From Blastomussa wellsi (Eukaryota; Cnidaria; Anthozoa; Scleractinia; Plerogyridae): DNA of 64,000 bases. Shown piece after piece: positions 30,293-42,400 of the stretch (the first letter of the stretch is position 1; each line of letters opens with the position of its first letter). A program made the position numbers and the translations under genes. The notes beneath the pieces were generated by a model that was not told where the DNA came from, searched no databases, and saw only the letters and a program-made list of their open reading frames with translations. The stretch is from positions 7,858,351-7,922,350 of the forward strand of contig OX393561.1 of NCBI GenBank assembly GCA_947652115.1, given 5' to 3'.

Positions 30293-33200
30293 ATGTCTTC
30301 CAGACCACGTTCCAGATCATTGAGTCCTTCCCGTCAAAAGGTTGGGCGACCTTCGCGTTCTAGTTCTGTTCCGGCTTCGGCCCGTTCCTTTAGGAACGAC
30401 ATTCCTTTGGCTTCGGCCCGTTCCTTTAGGAACGACCCTCCTTTGGCTACGGCCCGTTCCTTTAGGAACGAAAGAAAAAGATCTTTATCTGACGACGACG
30501 ACGACGAATGGGTTCACGATCCTTCCCTCGCCACCATGTTGAACGATGAACAACAACAAGTGGGTGGCGGTCCGCCATTGTTGGATTTTCAGCTACGTCC
30601 CGTGGGACCGCGCAGGAACTGGCGCCAAGTCCTACATCGCCAACGGTTCCAGGCTACGCTCCGCCAAAACAGGGACCCGACGCCTCGCGACGACTTGGGC
30701 CGAGAAGTGACCGAAGCCCTACGACGAACCATTCGTCACCAGATCGCCTCGGACTCCACTTTGCAGCCCCATTCCACTCTGCACTTCACGCTGCAGTCAA
30801 ACGCTTTCACGCACGCGTTCCAGTCCACATCTTTCACCGTGGAGGAGTTCGAGGATGGCAGTGATCGATTGGACATGTATCTCCGATCCCTCGCGGCCAA
30901 ACTCAACTCCAACCAACAGTTTGAAGCGGATGACTCTTTCACCGTGGAGACCACCTTCATCCGTACCCCTGGTAGAGGTAGTGGTCATGGTAAAAAGTAC
31001 CGTCCCGGGCGCGAGGCGGTGGAAAAATTGTTGACGCGAAAACAGTCTGTCGTCGTGGTCAAAAACGAAGACGAGTTGTGTTGTGCCAGAGCCATCGTCA
31101 CCATGCGTGCCCATGCAGACGAGGGGCCTCGTAGTTCAAACTACGAGAACTTGAGAAGAGGTTATCCCATCCAGACCCGTCTGGCTAAAGACTTACACCG
31201 ACTGGCCGGTGTACCCGAAGGCCCTTGCGGTATTGCCGAACTCCAAAAGTTTCAAGCGGTTCTTCTCGGATACCAGATCAAGGTCATGTCTGTGGACAAA
31301 CCCCACTGCATCGTCTATGCAGGACCGTCTGCCCCCAAACAGATTCTCCTCCTCAAGGTCGACCACCACTACCACGGGTGCAGCTCGTACGGTGGGTTCC
31401 TGTCGCGCTCGTATTACTGCCACGACTGCGATCGAGGCTACAACGTGGACAACATCGACCATCATCCCTGCAAAGGCAAATGGTGCCGTTCGTGCGAGAA
31501 GACCAAGTGCCCGGACTTTACCTCGGCCAAAGCTGATTTTAAACCCGGTACGTTCCCACAACCCTCTCTTGCCTGCCACCTATGCCATCATCGTTTCTTT
31601 GGACAGAACTGCTTCTCTTCTCATCTGAAAGAAACCAAGACGTGCCGTTCCTTGTGCGCAACCAAGAAAAAGTGTCTTTCCTGTTGCAAGACCTACGACG
31701 CTGCCTCCAAAGAAAAGAAAAGCAGAAAGCGATACAAACACAAGTGCGGGTGGGACAGGTGCCGTTTCTGCGAAAAAGAGGTGGAGCTGGCATCCCACAA
31801 ATGCTACATCCAACCCTTGGACCCTGAGGAGGACGAGCCCAAATTGATGAAGGTACCTCTGGTTGAAGTGGGTATGCGCGCCATCGTGGAGATGGACGAG
31901 GACGGTCAAGCGTGGGTCGAAAAACCGCGACCCCTCTTCGTGTACGCGGACTACGAAGCCGTCACCGACACCGACGGTGTTCAGACACCCATCCTCGTGT
32001 GTGCAGAGCCCAAAGACGAAGAAGACACCCTCTCCTTCTACGGTCCATCATGCACCGCGGACTTGATGGAATACCTGGAAGGGTTGACGATTGACGAATA
32101 CGGAGACACGCGCAGGGTCATCTGCGTCTTCCATAATTTCAAAGGGTACTATGGCATGTTCGTGTTGAAGTACTTGTACGACACCCATCGTACCGTGGAA
32201 AACCAGATCAACATCGGGACCAAAGTGCTCTCCCTCTCCACGGGTGACATCAAGTTCGTGGACTCCCTCTGCTTCCTGCCGTTCCCGCTGTCAGCCTTTC
32301 CCGACACCTTCGGCATCACAGAACAGTGTAAGGGTTTCTTCCCTCATCTCTTCAACACCGCCGACCATCAAGATTACGAAGGACCGATGCCACCCGCCGA
32401 CACCTACGACCCAGAAGGCATGTCTGCCAAAGTCAAAGCTGCGTTCGAGACGTGGTACGCCGACAAGGTCGCCAACGACTACCACTTCGTCCTAAAAACG
32501 GAGATGGAAGCGTACTGCGTCTCGGACGTAAAACTACTCAAGGCAGGCTGCCAAAAGTTTCAGGGAGAGTTCGAAGAGAAGGCCGAGTTCAGTCCGATGG
32601 AAAAATGTATCACCATCGCCTCCGCCTGCAATCGTTACTGGAGAAAGAAACAGCTTCCCAACAACACCGTCGCGGTAGAACCTCCCAACGGTTGGCACGG
32701 TGCGACCTCCAACCAATCCATCAAGGCTCTCAAATGGTTGGCGTGGCAAGAGCACAGATTGAGAACGAATGCTTCTCCGTCCTGCGAACACCAAGGGGAC
32801 CGCATACGACACGCCCACAACGGTGGTGAAAAACGGTTGTTCACTCAGGCCCGTTCATACTTGGTCGATGGCTTTGACGCTCTCACCAACACGGTGTACG
32901 AATTTCACGGGTGTTGTGGCACGGGTGTCTCACTTGTTTTCCGAGTCGTCATCAACAAAGCAACGTGAGCGATCGCACCTTTGACGAACTGCGCGAGGCC
33001 ACCAAGGTTAAAGAGAACAATCTGTCAAATGAAGGGTACAATCTGGTCATCGTATGGGAATGTGAGTGGGATAAGATGGTGAAGACGGACACGGCCCTAC
33101 AAACCTTCCTGTCCACCATCCAAGTGGAAGAACCCCTCCAACCACGGGACGCGTTCTTCGGTGGACGCACCAATGCCATCAGCCTTTACTCGTGTGTGGA

Positions 33201-34590
33201 CAAGACCCAAGGGGAACGCATCAAGTACGTGGATGTGACGTCGCTCTACCCTTGGGTCAACAAGTACGCCGAGTATCCCGTGGGTCATCCTACCGTCATC
33301 ACTCACCCGGAGGACAAGAACATAGCGAGCTACTTCGGCATGGCCAAAGTCACCGTGCTCCCGCCGTACGAGCTCTTCCATCCCGTGTTGCCGTACCGTT
33401 GCGGTGGAAAGCTGGTCTTTCCTCTATGCCGTTCGTGCGTAGAAACGGAAATGCCAAAACCGTTCGCGGACCGTTCTGGCGTTTGCTCTCACACGGACGA
33501 AGAACGCATGCTCACCGGTACGTGGTGCACACCCGAAATCGTCAAGGCTGTAGAGATGGGGTACACTATCGTCACCATCCATGAGGTGTGGCATTTTCCC
33601 GCGGAACAGCGCAAGACGGGGCTCTTCGCCAATTATGTGAACACGTGGTTAAAGGCCAAACAAGAATCGGCGGGATATCCTCGTGGTGTCAGCACCCCTC
33701 AACAACAGCAAGAGTACGTCGCCGACTACCAGGAGCACGAGGGTATCTCGTTGGACCCACCCCTCATCACCAAGAACCCAGGCCAAAAAGCCACCGCCAA
33801 ACTCATGCTGAACTCGTTCTGGGGCAAATTCGGAGAAAACCTAGACAAACCCACCACGGTTGCCATCTCCACACCTGCCGCACTCTTCGAAGCCGTCTCC
33901 AACCCGTTGTGGAACATCCGCCAGATCCGCATCTGCACCGACGAAGTGTTGGAAGTACTGTACACCAACATGGCTTCCAACCAGGTCGACAACGGGAAGA
34001 CAAACGTCTTCGTAGCCGCCTTCACCACCTGCTGGGCGCGTTTAAAACTCTATTCCTACCTAGAGAAACTCACCACCCAAGTCATCTACTTCGACACGGA
34101 CTCTGTGGTGTACAAGTGGAAACCGGGTCTTGTCGACATTCCCTTGGGCGACTACCTGGGAGACATGACCGACGAACTCGAAGATCACAGACGACCCGAC
34201 GACTACATCACAGAGTTCGTGTCGGGTGGCCCCAAAAACTACGGCTTCGTGTCCGACCAGGGTCAAGTCTGCTGCAAGGTGCGAGGGTTCTCCCTGAAAT
34301 CCGTACGTGGTTCCGCGCAACTCAACTACGAGATACTCAAGAGGAACCTGCTGGAGGAACTCACGGATCCCCAAGGAGTTCGCAGAGACGTGGAGGTGAC
34401 CAACCCGCACTTCTTCACACGGGATCCTGCCACGAAACGCCTCAAGGTATCACCACGAACCAAACAGTACGGTCTAGTCTTCGACAAGAGGGTGGTCGAC
34501 TTCGAAACCTTCACGTCCTACCCGTACGGCTACAAGCACGACTTGGACGAGCACGACGTGGAGATGGCCGAGCTCCTCTGCAATTTGTAA
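30293..34590 (+). pseudogene. Protein-primed DNA polymerase B (pPolB), one frameshift
   Basis: ATG 30293 lies about 45 bp after a TATA box. The N-terminus is Ser/Arg-rich with three 13-residue repeats. A Cys/His cluster with several C-x2-C pairs follows (about residues 370-520). Exonuclease motifs: DYEA (Exo I), HNFKGYYGMF (Exo II, with Tyr where the family normally has Asp) and YCVSDVKLL (Exo III). Polymerase motifs: DVTSLYPW (A), KLMLNSFWGKFGE (B) and YFDTDSVVY (C). It copies linear element DNA using a terminal protein primer (family knowledge). A one-base loss near 32915 splits the gene into two frames (to 32968 and from about 32911), before motif A. About 1,430 codons in all, normal for Polinton polymerases with long N-termini. 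Confidence 0.85.
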
Positions 34591-34990
34591 ATATTGTAAA
34601 TATCGTTGCGTTCCAGCGACAACGAGTCGGGGTGGCACCCCGATGATACCCTTTTCCGCTCTTTTCGCTGGGTCAGGGATCCCAACACGAGTCGCGGGTA
34701 ACCAATCCCCGAGGAGTGCCCCATCTAGCGAAAGGCCTGGAAAATAATACGCTCCCTTCAGGAGCGGGGGACCGGAAAGCCATGACGTCATCCCATTATC
34801 GATTTTTATCGATTAGCCCTGGAAATCCGTGAGACGGGTCCAGATCCTCTGTCGAGGGCTGGGGCGCAGTTTTCCACGTATGGGCACCGCCATCTTGGAA
34901 CTACGACCGCTAAAAAAGTTCGTCTTATGGGTAATTTTGTGAGACGCTTTCTGATTGGTCGAGACGCGTCACGTGTGCTGTCTCGACCAA
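34591..34990. other. Gene-free GC-rich gap with strong hairpin
   Basis: No coding signal. A hairpin at about 34953-34993 has 14-bp arms (TGATTGGTCGAGAC ... GTCTCGACCAATCA) around a 14-bp loop. A 19-bp near-palindrome with ATCGATTTTTATCGAT lies near 34798. This gap separates the GC-rich polymerase gene from the AT-rich integrase module, so an element border or the 3' regions of two convergent genes could be here. Confidence 0.5.
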
Positions 34991-35332
34991 TCAGATGGCT
35001 AGGACTGCCATTGAGCCACCTATACTACTATGTTTGTATACAACTCCACCACAGAGTGCTTTTTCCACACCTCTTGCAACATCTGCGACAGTTCTGTAAT
35101 AGCCTTTGCTCAACGTAGCACTTTTCCCTTCCATTATCAATTTCCTCTCGTTTTCCTCACTGTCCACGTTAATCCAAGTGTGTGGCAAATTTATTTGGGT
35201 CACAGCCACTTCATAATGTTGATCAAGAATAAACGGACTCAAATAAGTCTGTTCAATAAAGGAGTTCGAACTCATTTCTTTTTGCCAAATAGTGAGTTTG
35301 AAACTGCTATCTGTATCTTTGATTTTATACAT
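34991..35332 (-). CDS. Hypothetical protein, integrase-module gene 4 (113 aa)
   Basis: ATG 35332 overlaps the end of the previous gene by 8 bp. It includes a segment (HYEVAVTQINLPHTWINV) that resembles GWQVALVKITIP in the gene at 35756-36787, so both may share a beta-rich domain. The tail is Gly/hydrophobic (ALCGGVVYKHSS). I associate this 'W/Y-EVAL-x-I-x-P' signature with proteins encoded beside Polinton integrases, perhaps capsid-related (inference). Confidence 0.45.
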   Translation of the reverse strand: MYKIKDTDSSFKLTIWQKEMSSNSFIEQTYLSPFILDQHYEVAVTQINLPHTWINVDSEENERKLIMEGKSATLSKGYYRTVADVARGVEKALCGGVVYKHSSIGGSMAVLAI

Positions 35333-35786
35333 CTTGATACCACTCGTCTTCGAATGCTTTTAGCCGTAACTGAAACGATAAAGCTCCTGTATAAAATGAA
35401 GGATAGAGTCCTTTGGGATTCTTTATATCTACCCTTAGATGAGTGTGCTGACTGTCACTGGTCAACTGCTTGTAGTGTAAAATGGACGGTTCCACGATGA
35501 CGGTTTCGTTTTGCTTCCCTTGCAAAGTAAACGTGTACAATTGTGGCTCCTCTCTTTGATTAACGAACGATTTGGCTTTCAGCAGCGATAAATGTACATT
35601 GTATATTTTTGGTGTACGCATCAAAAAAGTTTCAAATTGGGTTGCGTGTTTTGTATCATTTAAGTCTATTTCTCCATTTTCTTGCGCCAGGGGTGTAAAA
35701 GCTTCCGAGTTTGGTTGTTTTAATTCCAGTGAATAGTCTGTGGGTAGATTTAAAACTACAGTGTGATCATTCTTGCGTCGCAACAT
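35325..35786 (-). CDS. Hypothetical protein, integrase-module gene 3 (153 aa)
   Basis: ATG 35786 lies inside the end of the upstream gene (31-bp overlap). The product has no known domain and mixes polar and beta-prone stretches (IYNVHLSLLKAKSF, TFTLQGKQNETVIVEPS). It may be the C-terminal part of a jelly-roll-like protein whose frame was shifted from the upstream gene. Intact as read. Confidence 0.4.
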   Translation of the reverse strand: MLRRKNDHTVVLNLPTDYSLELKQPNSEAFTPLAQENGEIDLNDTKHATQFETFLMRTPKIYNVHLSLLKAKSFVNQREEPQLYTFTLQGKQNETVIVEPSILHYKQLTSDSQHTHLRVDIKNPKGLYPSFYTGALSFQLRLKAFEDEWYQDV

Positions 35787-36787
35787 ACTGACTTAGTATA
35801 GGGAACAATGCTGTCCATCAAAGCTGCCTCCCCAACAATTTTGTGCTTGATGACTTTCGAGCTAAACGTTTTAGGGTCTTTTATCATGATAGAAACTTTA
35901 GCCGTTGTTGCCTCCTTAAAACGCCAATCAGGTGCACTCCAATGCTTGTTGTACATTTCTTCGCTTTCTATTCGTAATAGCTTGGCTAACCCTATGACGA
36001 TTTCTAGTGTTATAACATCCCAGCTGGCATTTTTGAAGTGATTCGCAAATACGATACCATTGTAGCTTTCATCAGCTATCTGGCTAACAAAGTTCATCCC
36101 GTAATGCCTGTTATTGACGTGGAAACTTTCAACGTTAGTTTTACCGTGGATGTTAGAAGCACCATTCTTAGCAATCCATCCTCTCTTAGTTGACAGTGAG
36201 TGCTTGCTTTTCAATCGTTGAAATAGATCACCTCTTGGTTGATTTAATAATTCGTGCAAATAGGGCTCAAAATCTACGACAACGGCATATTTATATTGCG
36301 TACCGCTTTCAACATATTGTGCAAACTGGAAAAAGCTCACGTTCGGAATTTCACCTTTGTCCGTGGGGAAAACATTTTGAACACACATTAATGTATTGTT
36401 TGAGGCAAATCGGCTCAATACTTCTTGAGCGAGTTGAAAGAAGTTTTGGAATGATTTGTTTCTGTCCAACGAAATATCATCGACAATTCTGTTATTTTGT
36501 GTATTTCTGATACAGGCCAAGATCTTATTTGATTTACCTCCTAACCCCAAGGTAGAATGAGGCGAATCTTGCACTTGAGAATTGTCCGTTACGGGAATAG
36601 TTATTTTAACTAAAGCCACTTGCCAACCTCGAGTTAAATCCAGAGGGTGAGGAAGACGATAAATAAAAGAAGCCTGCCTAGTTACATCATCAAAATTACT
36701 CTGCACGTTTTTGTCGTTGGACAGCACTATGAGATCAAACACGTCATCCACTTCATAATGTAGAGTTGATCGATTTTTCAGAGACAT
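35756..36787 (-). CDS. Hypothetical 343-aa protein beside Polinton integrase
   Basis: ATG 36787, 26 bp downstream of the integrase stop. The N-terminal part contains LPHPLDLTRGWQVALVKITI, a signature I have seen in proteins encoded next to Polinton-type integrases in invertebrates (compare the C. elegans F54H12.2/F54H12.3 pair). The rest is mixed alpha/beta without a nameable domain. Long, intact and AT-rich in codon use. A structural (capsid or penton) role is inference. Confidence 0.5.
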   Translation of the reverse strand: MSLKNRSTLHYEVDDVFDLIVLSNDKNVQSNFDDVTRQASFIYRLPHPLDLTRGWQVALVKITIPVTDNSQVQDSPHSTLGLGGKSNKILACIRNTQNNRIVDDISLDRNKSFQNFFQLAQEVLSRFASNNTLMCVQNVFPTDKGEIPNVSFFQFAQYVESGTQYKYAVVVDFEPYLHELLNQPRGDLFQRLKSKHSLSTKRGWIAKNGASNIHGKTNVESFHVNNRHYGMNFVSQIADESYNGIVFANHFKNASWDVITLEIVIGLAKLLRIESEEMYNKHWSAPDWRFKEATTAKVSIMIKDPKTFSSKVIKHKIVGEAALMDSIVPYTKSVCCDARMITL

Positions 36788-36813
36788 GTTGATGGTTTTG
36801 TCTTGTGTTAATC

Positions 36814-37941
36814 TTAAGAATAGTAATCTTGAGCTAATTGTTTACGCGTAATCCACCGGTTAAATTGGTCAGGAAAGTCTTGAAATTTAACGTATACTTC
36901 TTGGTTTCCTTTCGCTTTGCTGCCCTTATATTTCAATTTCTTTTCAACTGTCCACTTGGTCGGTTTGTGATACAGTTGTAGTTCCGCTTCGTAAAACGAA
37001 CCTTTAATCATTTCGTCATTAAAATCTCGTACCTTGTACACGTTTAACCCTTCTCGTGCCGTTCTGCGTCTGGACGAAATGATAAAAATCTCTTGCGTGT
37101 AATTGCCTTTATAACTTTTTCTAAAAGCTCTTGGTGTTTTCGACAAGCGTACAAAATCGCCCAGTTTGAATTTAAAGTCTCTCTTCTGGAGATCCGTAGA
37201 TGAGGAGGCACTGCTTTGACCATAAAGTCGTTTTGCCAAAGCCGGAGCATTGAACATGTTGATCTCTGCTGGACGCATTTTTGTTGTGGTGTGAATAGTG
37301 CTGTTGTACCCCGATACCAAAGAAGGCACGACATCTATAAATTTGCGTGTTCCATTTGCTATCATGTAGCGATATATTTTCTCTTTGAGAGTGCGATTGA
37401 AGCGTTCCGATAAACTAGATTTCATACGACTGTACACGCTAAAGTGATGCACTTTGTATTTGGTCAGCAACTTTTTCACGTGAGAATTGTAAAATTCTTT
37501 TCCTTCATCTGTCGTGAGATAATTTGGCCAACACTGTGACTTGACAAGGATGGTTTCTAGTGCTCTACTGACTGATTGTGCCGATTTTGTTTTGAGAGGT
37601 ACAACCCAAGCATATCTTGAAAGCATGTCGACAACTGTCAACAAATAATTTACTCCCTTATTTATTCGTCTAGAATAAGCGTCGTGGGCAAGCTCTACTA
37701 AGTCGGCTTGCCAGAAGTGATCCAAGCCTCTACTAACTGTGCTGCGCCTTGTGTAATTGTAACGATTGGGTCTTGTCAACTGATGTGAACGTTGGTGACT
37801 CAAAAACTCGTGTACGTCTTGGAATTTTATCCCTTTTCCCTTGACTGCATAGTATAATCGTGAGGCATTGCTAAAACCTGCTGGGTGGCTTACATTGTAA
37901 TAAATTTCGTTTAATAACTGTTCGCTTTCAGGGCTCAACAT
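36814..37941 (-). CDS. Polinton-type retroviral-like integrase with chromodomain
   Basis: 375 residues from ATG 37941. The rve catalytic core shows Asp in FWQADLVEL, Asp in YLTTDEGKEFYN and Glu in SLSERFNRTLKEKI (DDE). Upstream is a helical region with HEFLSHQ-type spacing and no clear HHCC finger. The C-terminus is chromodomain-like (WTVEKKLKYKG ... VYVKFQDFPDQFNRWI). Such integrases insert Polintons with 5-6-bp duplications (family knowledge). All catalytic residues are present and no break is seen. It is the first gene of a tight four-gene minus chain. Whether it belongs to the same Polinton as the polymerase is discussed in the findings. Confidence 0.85.
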   Translation of the reverse strand: MLSPESEQLLNEIYYNVSHPAGFSNASRLYYAVKGKGIKFQDVHEFLSHQRSHQLTRPNRYNYTRRSTVSRGLDHFWQADLVELAHDAYSRRINKGVNYLLTVVDMLSRYAWVVPLKTKSAQSVSRALETILVKSQCWPNYLTTDEGKEFYNSHVKKLLTKYKVHHFSVYSRMKSSLSERFNRTLKEKIYRYMIANGTRKFIDVVPSLVSGYNSTIHTTTKMRPAEINMFNAPALAKRLYGQSSASSSTDLQKRDFKFKLGDFVRLSKTPRAFRKSYKGNYTQEIFIISSRRRTAREGLNVYKVRDFNDEMIKGSFYEAELQLYHKPTKWTVEKKLKYKGSKAKGNQEVYVKFQDFPDQFNRWITRKQLAQDYYS

Positions 37942-37989
37942 GACAAATACTCTTGTGCAGATTACTTTATTTATAACACTTAAGTACTC

Positions 37990-38213
37990 TCCTCGGTTGT
38001 TATACACGCTAGCATTTAATTCAAAAGATCAAAGTCACCGCACTTTAAGCAGCAATAACTCGCAACCTTTATACAACCCGGTTTCCTCTGCAGTTGTTTC
38101 TAGGTCGCCTCACATTTGTTATGCACACTAGTAATTAATTCAAAAAGATCAAAAGTCACCGCGCTTAAAACAGAGCAATAAATCGGTTTCCTCTACAGTT
38201 GTTTCTAGGTCGT
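37990..38213. repeat. Tandem duplication upstream of integrase gene
   Basis: Two imperfect copies of about 115 bp: each has a GTTAT.CACNCTAG start, AATTCAAAAGATCAAAGTCA, and a CGGTTTCCTCTGCAGTTG-type end followed by TTTCTAGGTCG. They lie directly before the integrase start on the coding side, so they may be promoter repeats or part of the element's terminus. Confidence 0.7.
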
Positions 38214-39469
38214 TCAATTTCTTGTTAAACACCATCAATCTGTTTTTTGGACAGTTTTCTCTCGATTGTTTTTTTTTTGTTTTTTTTCTTTTGTTCTTGC
38301 TCTACACAGTACTCCTCTCTGTTTGCTCTATCTGCAATGTCGTTATCTGCTACTGTACCACCACAGCAAGCTAGTACACATTTCAAATGAATATCATGAC
38401 CATTATCGTGACCATCTTGTCCATCGTCAGCGATTGTACCACGACAACAAGAAAATAACTTTAAAAAACGCTTGCAGCATTTAGGAGTTATACTAACAGA
38501 TGCATCAGTAGCTAACGATGGCCCACAACAAAAAATTTCTGTTAGATTCTTTCACTTTGCGATTCTCACTTTAGGCAATTGAAGCACACCTCGTCTCTTA
38601 AGCAAGCTTGATTTGCAAAATAATTCTTTCTCCTCCTGTCTCTCTTGTAGTGCTGGTAGACTGCTTGCTTGAATGATCTAGGTCAATGAGCAACAGAGTG
38701 ATATATGGAGTGAACATTTACATAAGCGAATTTAAGTTAAAGTTCCAACGGGGCTTAAATCTTACCAATTCTTTCGGTGAAAGCGTCGGTGGTGTTTTAA
38801 ATCGATCCTCATATGAAGGACTGCTTTCGTTCCTCAGCATTCTCTTCTCTGTTTGATACTCACAAAAGTGATAGTTCAAGTCGCAACATATCTGATAAAT
38901 TATCAACGGAAGGGTGATGAACATTCTGCTCTAAAACCACTACTTTGTAACCAATTAAAATTTAATATTTTCTGTCAACGGTGTAAACCTTGAGCTTGCG
39001 CGGCTTATAATAAACCTTGAGCTTGCGCGCGGCTTATAAAGTACGCTCATTGTGCTTGCGTAGCTCTAATGTTCCTATTTCTCTACTTTTCACTCATTCT
39101 CTCCTATTCCAACCATCTTCTGCCGTCGCCATCTTGAATTCATTACCCATCCACTTTTGTCCCACTTTTTCCCCATACATTTCCTTTACCAAATGGAAAA
39201 ATGGGAAATTGAGCCTATAAGTACCCCCTTAACTACTCATATGATTTTGCTACAACTGATCTTTCACAAGTTATAAAGGCTGCAGAAAGGACTTTCTAAC
39301 AAAAAGATTGCAAATCAGTACTTAATAATCCAAATGGTTGACTGTGAAAAGGTAAAAATATGAAAATTTTGACAAGAGAAACAGTTTTAGGCAGTCTCCA
39401 ACAACTAAATTCATACCAAGTTCTATTTCACAAATTTCATTGAAGACACATCAACAGTCCCTAGCATGT
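38214..39469. other. No gene seen; short direct repeat
   Basis: T-rich and mixed sequence without coding signal. A small direct repeat (ACCTTGAGCTTGCGCG, GGCTTATAA) occurs twice at about 38988-39040. Confidence 0.5.
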
Positions 39470-42400
39470 TTAATTTCGCAGTGATCTCCCTTTTCCCCTT
39501 TGAAAAGGCCTCCCTCCTCTCTCTTTCAGTCGTCTGGGACCATTGTAATGGTTGTCATCAAAGTAATTGTTCTGTAATGTATGGTATCTTAGGAAGCACG
39601 GTTCTGGACACATTCTAACTCCACAAACAGCACAGGTGTGTACGGTCTTCACTTCTTGAATGTGCACCTTACAGGTAGATCTGGTGTCATGACTTATAAG
39701 GTGATGGAAATGATCACGGTTGAACCTGATGTCTGGGATAGCAACAGGGATCTGACAAATTCGTGTGTCTCTCCTGAAGCATTTGCCTTCAACTAATGCC
39801 TTAAGCACTGACTTCCTGAACTCAAGACTGGGAATGCTGGCATGATCAGGGGATTTACAGTGCAAAATGTGTGCATTTGAAATACACACTTCGATCATAT
39901 AAAAGAAAACCTTGAAATACCAGACCAGTCACTTCATGAGTCGGGCATATGAAACAGGCCTTTGGTCTGACTGATCAACACCACCCATGTAAGTATTATA
40001 TAGGTTAATTACGCCTGGCCTAGCAAAGTCGCTCTTTTCCCAAGTTCCATTGACCTTAATGGAGCGCTGGACAACACCTTGATCAGTGTTCCTTGTGGGA
40101 GTGGTAGCCAAAAGACTCACTGGTTTTTGGTCACGCCATGTCACGCATGTCACACTTCCTTTTTGCCTGAACAAACTCTCTCCCCTTTTGAGCTGCTTGA
40201 CTTTCTTTTCCTTCAGACCACAAATTTCTTTTGGTAGGCCTGACCTGTTGGATCTAACTGTCCCACATGCTAGGGTTTTCCTTTCTTCAAGTTCGTCAAA
40301 CAAAGTGACTGATGTGTAATAATTGTCCATGAAGATGTAATATCCCTTGTCTAGGTATGGCTCAATCACAGACATTACAGCTTTCCTGCCTAAGTCTCTC
40401 TGGACTCCATCACCTTCCTTACCAGTATAAATTTTGCTATTTGGCAAATAGCCACTGCTAGATTCAGCAAGTGTAAATGCTTTGATTCCAAATCTCCCTG
40501 GCTTGATTGGAAGGAACTGCCTAAAGTGCACTTTTCCCTTGAACTTTATCAAAGTTTCATCAATGGCAAGCTGCCTGTTAGGCTTATACACTTGCTGAAA
40601 CTTGGGTATTACTAAGTCGAGGAATGGCTGAAGCTTGTACAATTTATTGTAATCAGCTGAGTCAGCCCTGAGTGCCTGGGTGTTGTCTGCAAAATGCAAG
40701 TATCGCAAAATCTGGAGGAATCGATCCCTGGACATCATGCTAGGAAAAAATGCGGTGTTAAGGTGGCCCGATAGTCAAGTAAATATATAGAAATCCAAAG
40801 ATTTTGCATAAAACTTGAGGGGTGAGGGGTATTTTTAAAAGCTCTGTTTTCTGCAAGTGTTTTGATTGAGGGACTGGGTCTGGCATGCATATTTAATGTC
40901 CGATGGCAGCAGGTCAGGTGACATTGCTCGGCTCACTTGAGCTCACCTTCTGTTCGGCAGAATCGTGGGCAGAATCAATGTCATTTGGGGCAAAAATTTC
41001 CCCAAATTACATTGTTTTGGGTCATTTGCTGGTGCTGGAGCTCATCATCAAGGGCTGAGATGGCTTAAACCTTGCCAATTCCAAAGAAATGTTTATTGGC
41101 ACTGTGAATGTGACAAACTTCGACCAGCTGCTCGATTCCAGCTACTGGCAGTTTGTTGTTCATGGACAAGGGGCTTCAGAGCAAATGAACCTTGTCTCAC
41201 CAGGCTTCAAGTGGCAAATATGGAAGTTTCGATCAACGATGGAAGTGACTGGAAAAGATTTATTGCATTATTGAAGCCTGGTCAGAAGCCTGGAGGTAGG
41301 TGTTTCCTGCTCAAAGAACGTTCAAATTTCCCAGGATGCAATGCGGTCAGATTCCTGCTGGTTGGCTTCTTGGTCGACGTTGCTTACAAAAAGGAGCTAT
41401 TTCAGCTCTTGCTTGACCTTTTTGACCGAACCTTTCATTTGAGTCGGAAGCAGAAGAGTTGCTTTGTAATGTTTTCCCTGCGATTAAATGACTGAGTTGA
41501 AGAAAGATGTGTTTAGACTGTTTGCTTGTGAGGTAAGATTTGGATGAATTTTTTTCACTGTTTTGGAGCTGATGTGGTGTTTTGCTGCATTCTCCATTCT
41601 CTAACTTTCCTTAGAAAAAGTACAGTGCTGCCATCTATTTTCCTCTGTTGTTTTACTGCAAAACAAATGCTTCTGCACTAGACTTTCTTACACAAACAAA
41701 AAGACCTAGCTCAAGGATTTTTTTCTCAACCCTATGCAGTTTTGAATGTTCACACTTGCATGGAAAAGGTAAATGATAACAATTCTATGCCTTCAACTTT
41801 TCTAGCTTTCCCTGGGCTCAGGCTGAAGGGCAATAAACCTTTTATGCAATGACCTAAAATATTGCCTATCTGGTGAATTTTTCTTGCACAGCAGGCAAAA
41901 CACTAATGCTGGTTATTGGCCAAAAATGCCTGATTTTGTAAATTTCAACTTTTCAGATTTTTTTCTCTGCGAATAATCAACGCCAGCCGACCATTTTAGG
42001 TCATTGCATAGACCACTGTAAACTTAATCTGCAAAAAATGATTCCTTGCCTGAGTGACTTAGTGCTTTTCCTCAGTTATCGTCACAAGAAAAGTACCCTC
42101 TCAGACATCATACCAAAGCCTGTACTGTTACCATGGCAACAAGACACCCAAATATCATTGTGTTTGTCATCATTCATGGCAACTAGTGTCATGATGTTGA
42201 TTTTGTCTAATTAAGTTGCATTTTCAAGTCAAAGGTCTTTTTGACTATCGAGCCACCTTAAGAGCAGAATCTGTGCTCCAATAAGAGCTAAGGTTTGGTT
42301 TGGTGACTAAACCCATGTTTAGATACAGGCTGACCCAAGCCTTCATTTCATCTGTTGTGACCGGATACCAGACAGAACTTTCTTCAGGGCCCCTTTTCTG

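Noticed and set aside
33588..34646. 352-codon frame over the polymerase gene
   Set aside because: Arg/His-rich shadow frame caused by GC-rich codons; the pPolB frame with motifs B and C explains the same bases.
40965..41495. 176-codon frame inside the 1.5-kb TTAA element
   Set aside because: No domain or family-like composition and no splice context; likely chance in a non-autonomous element.
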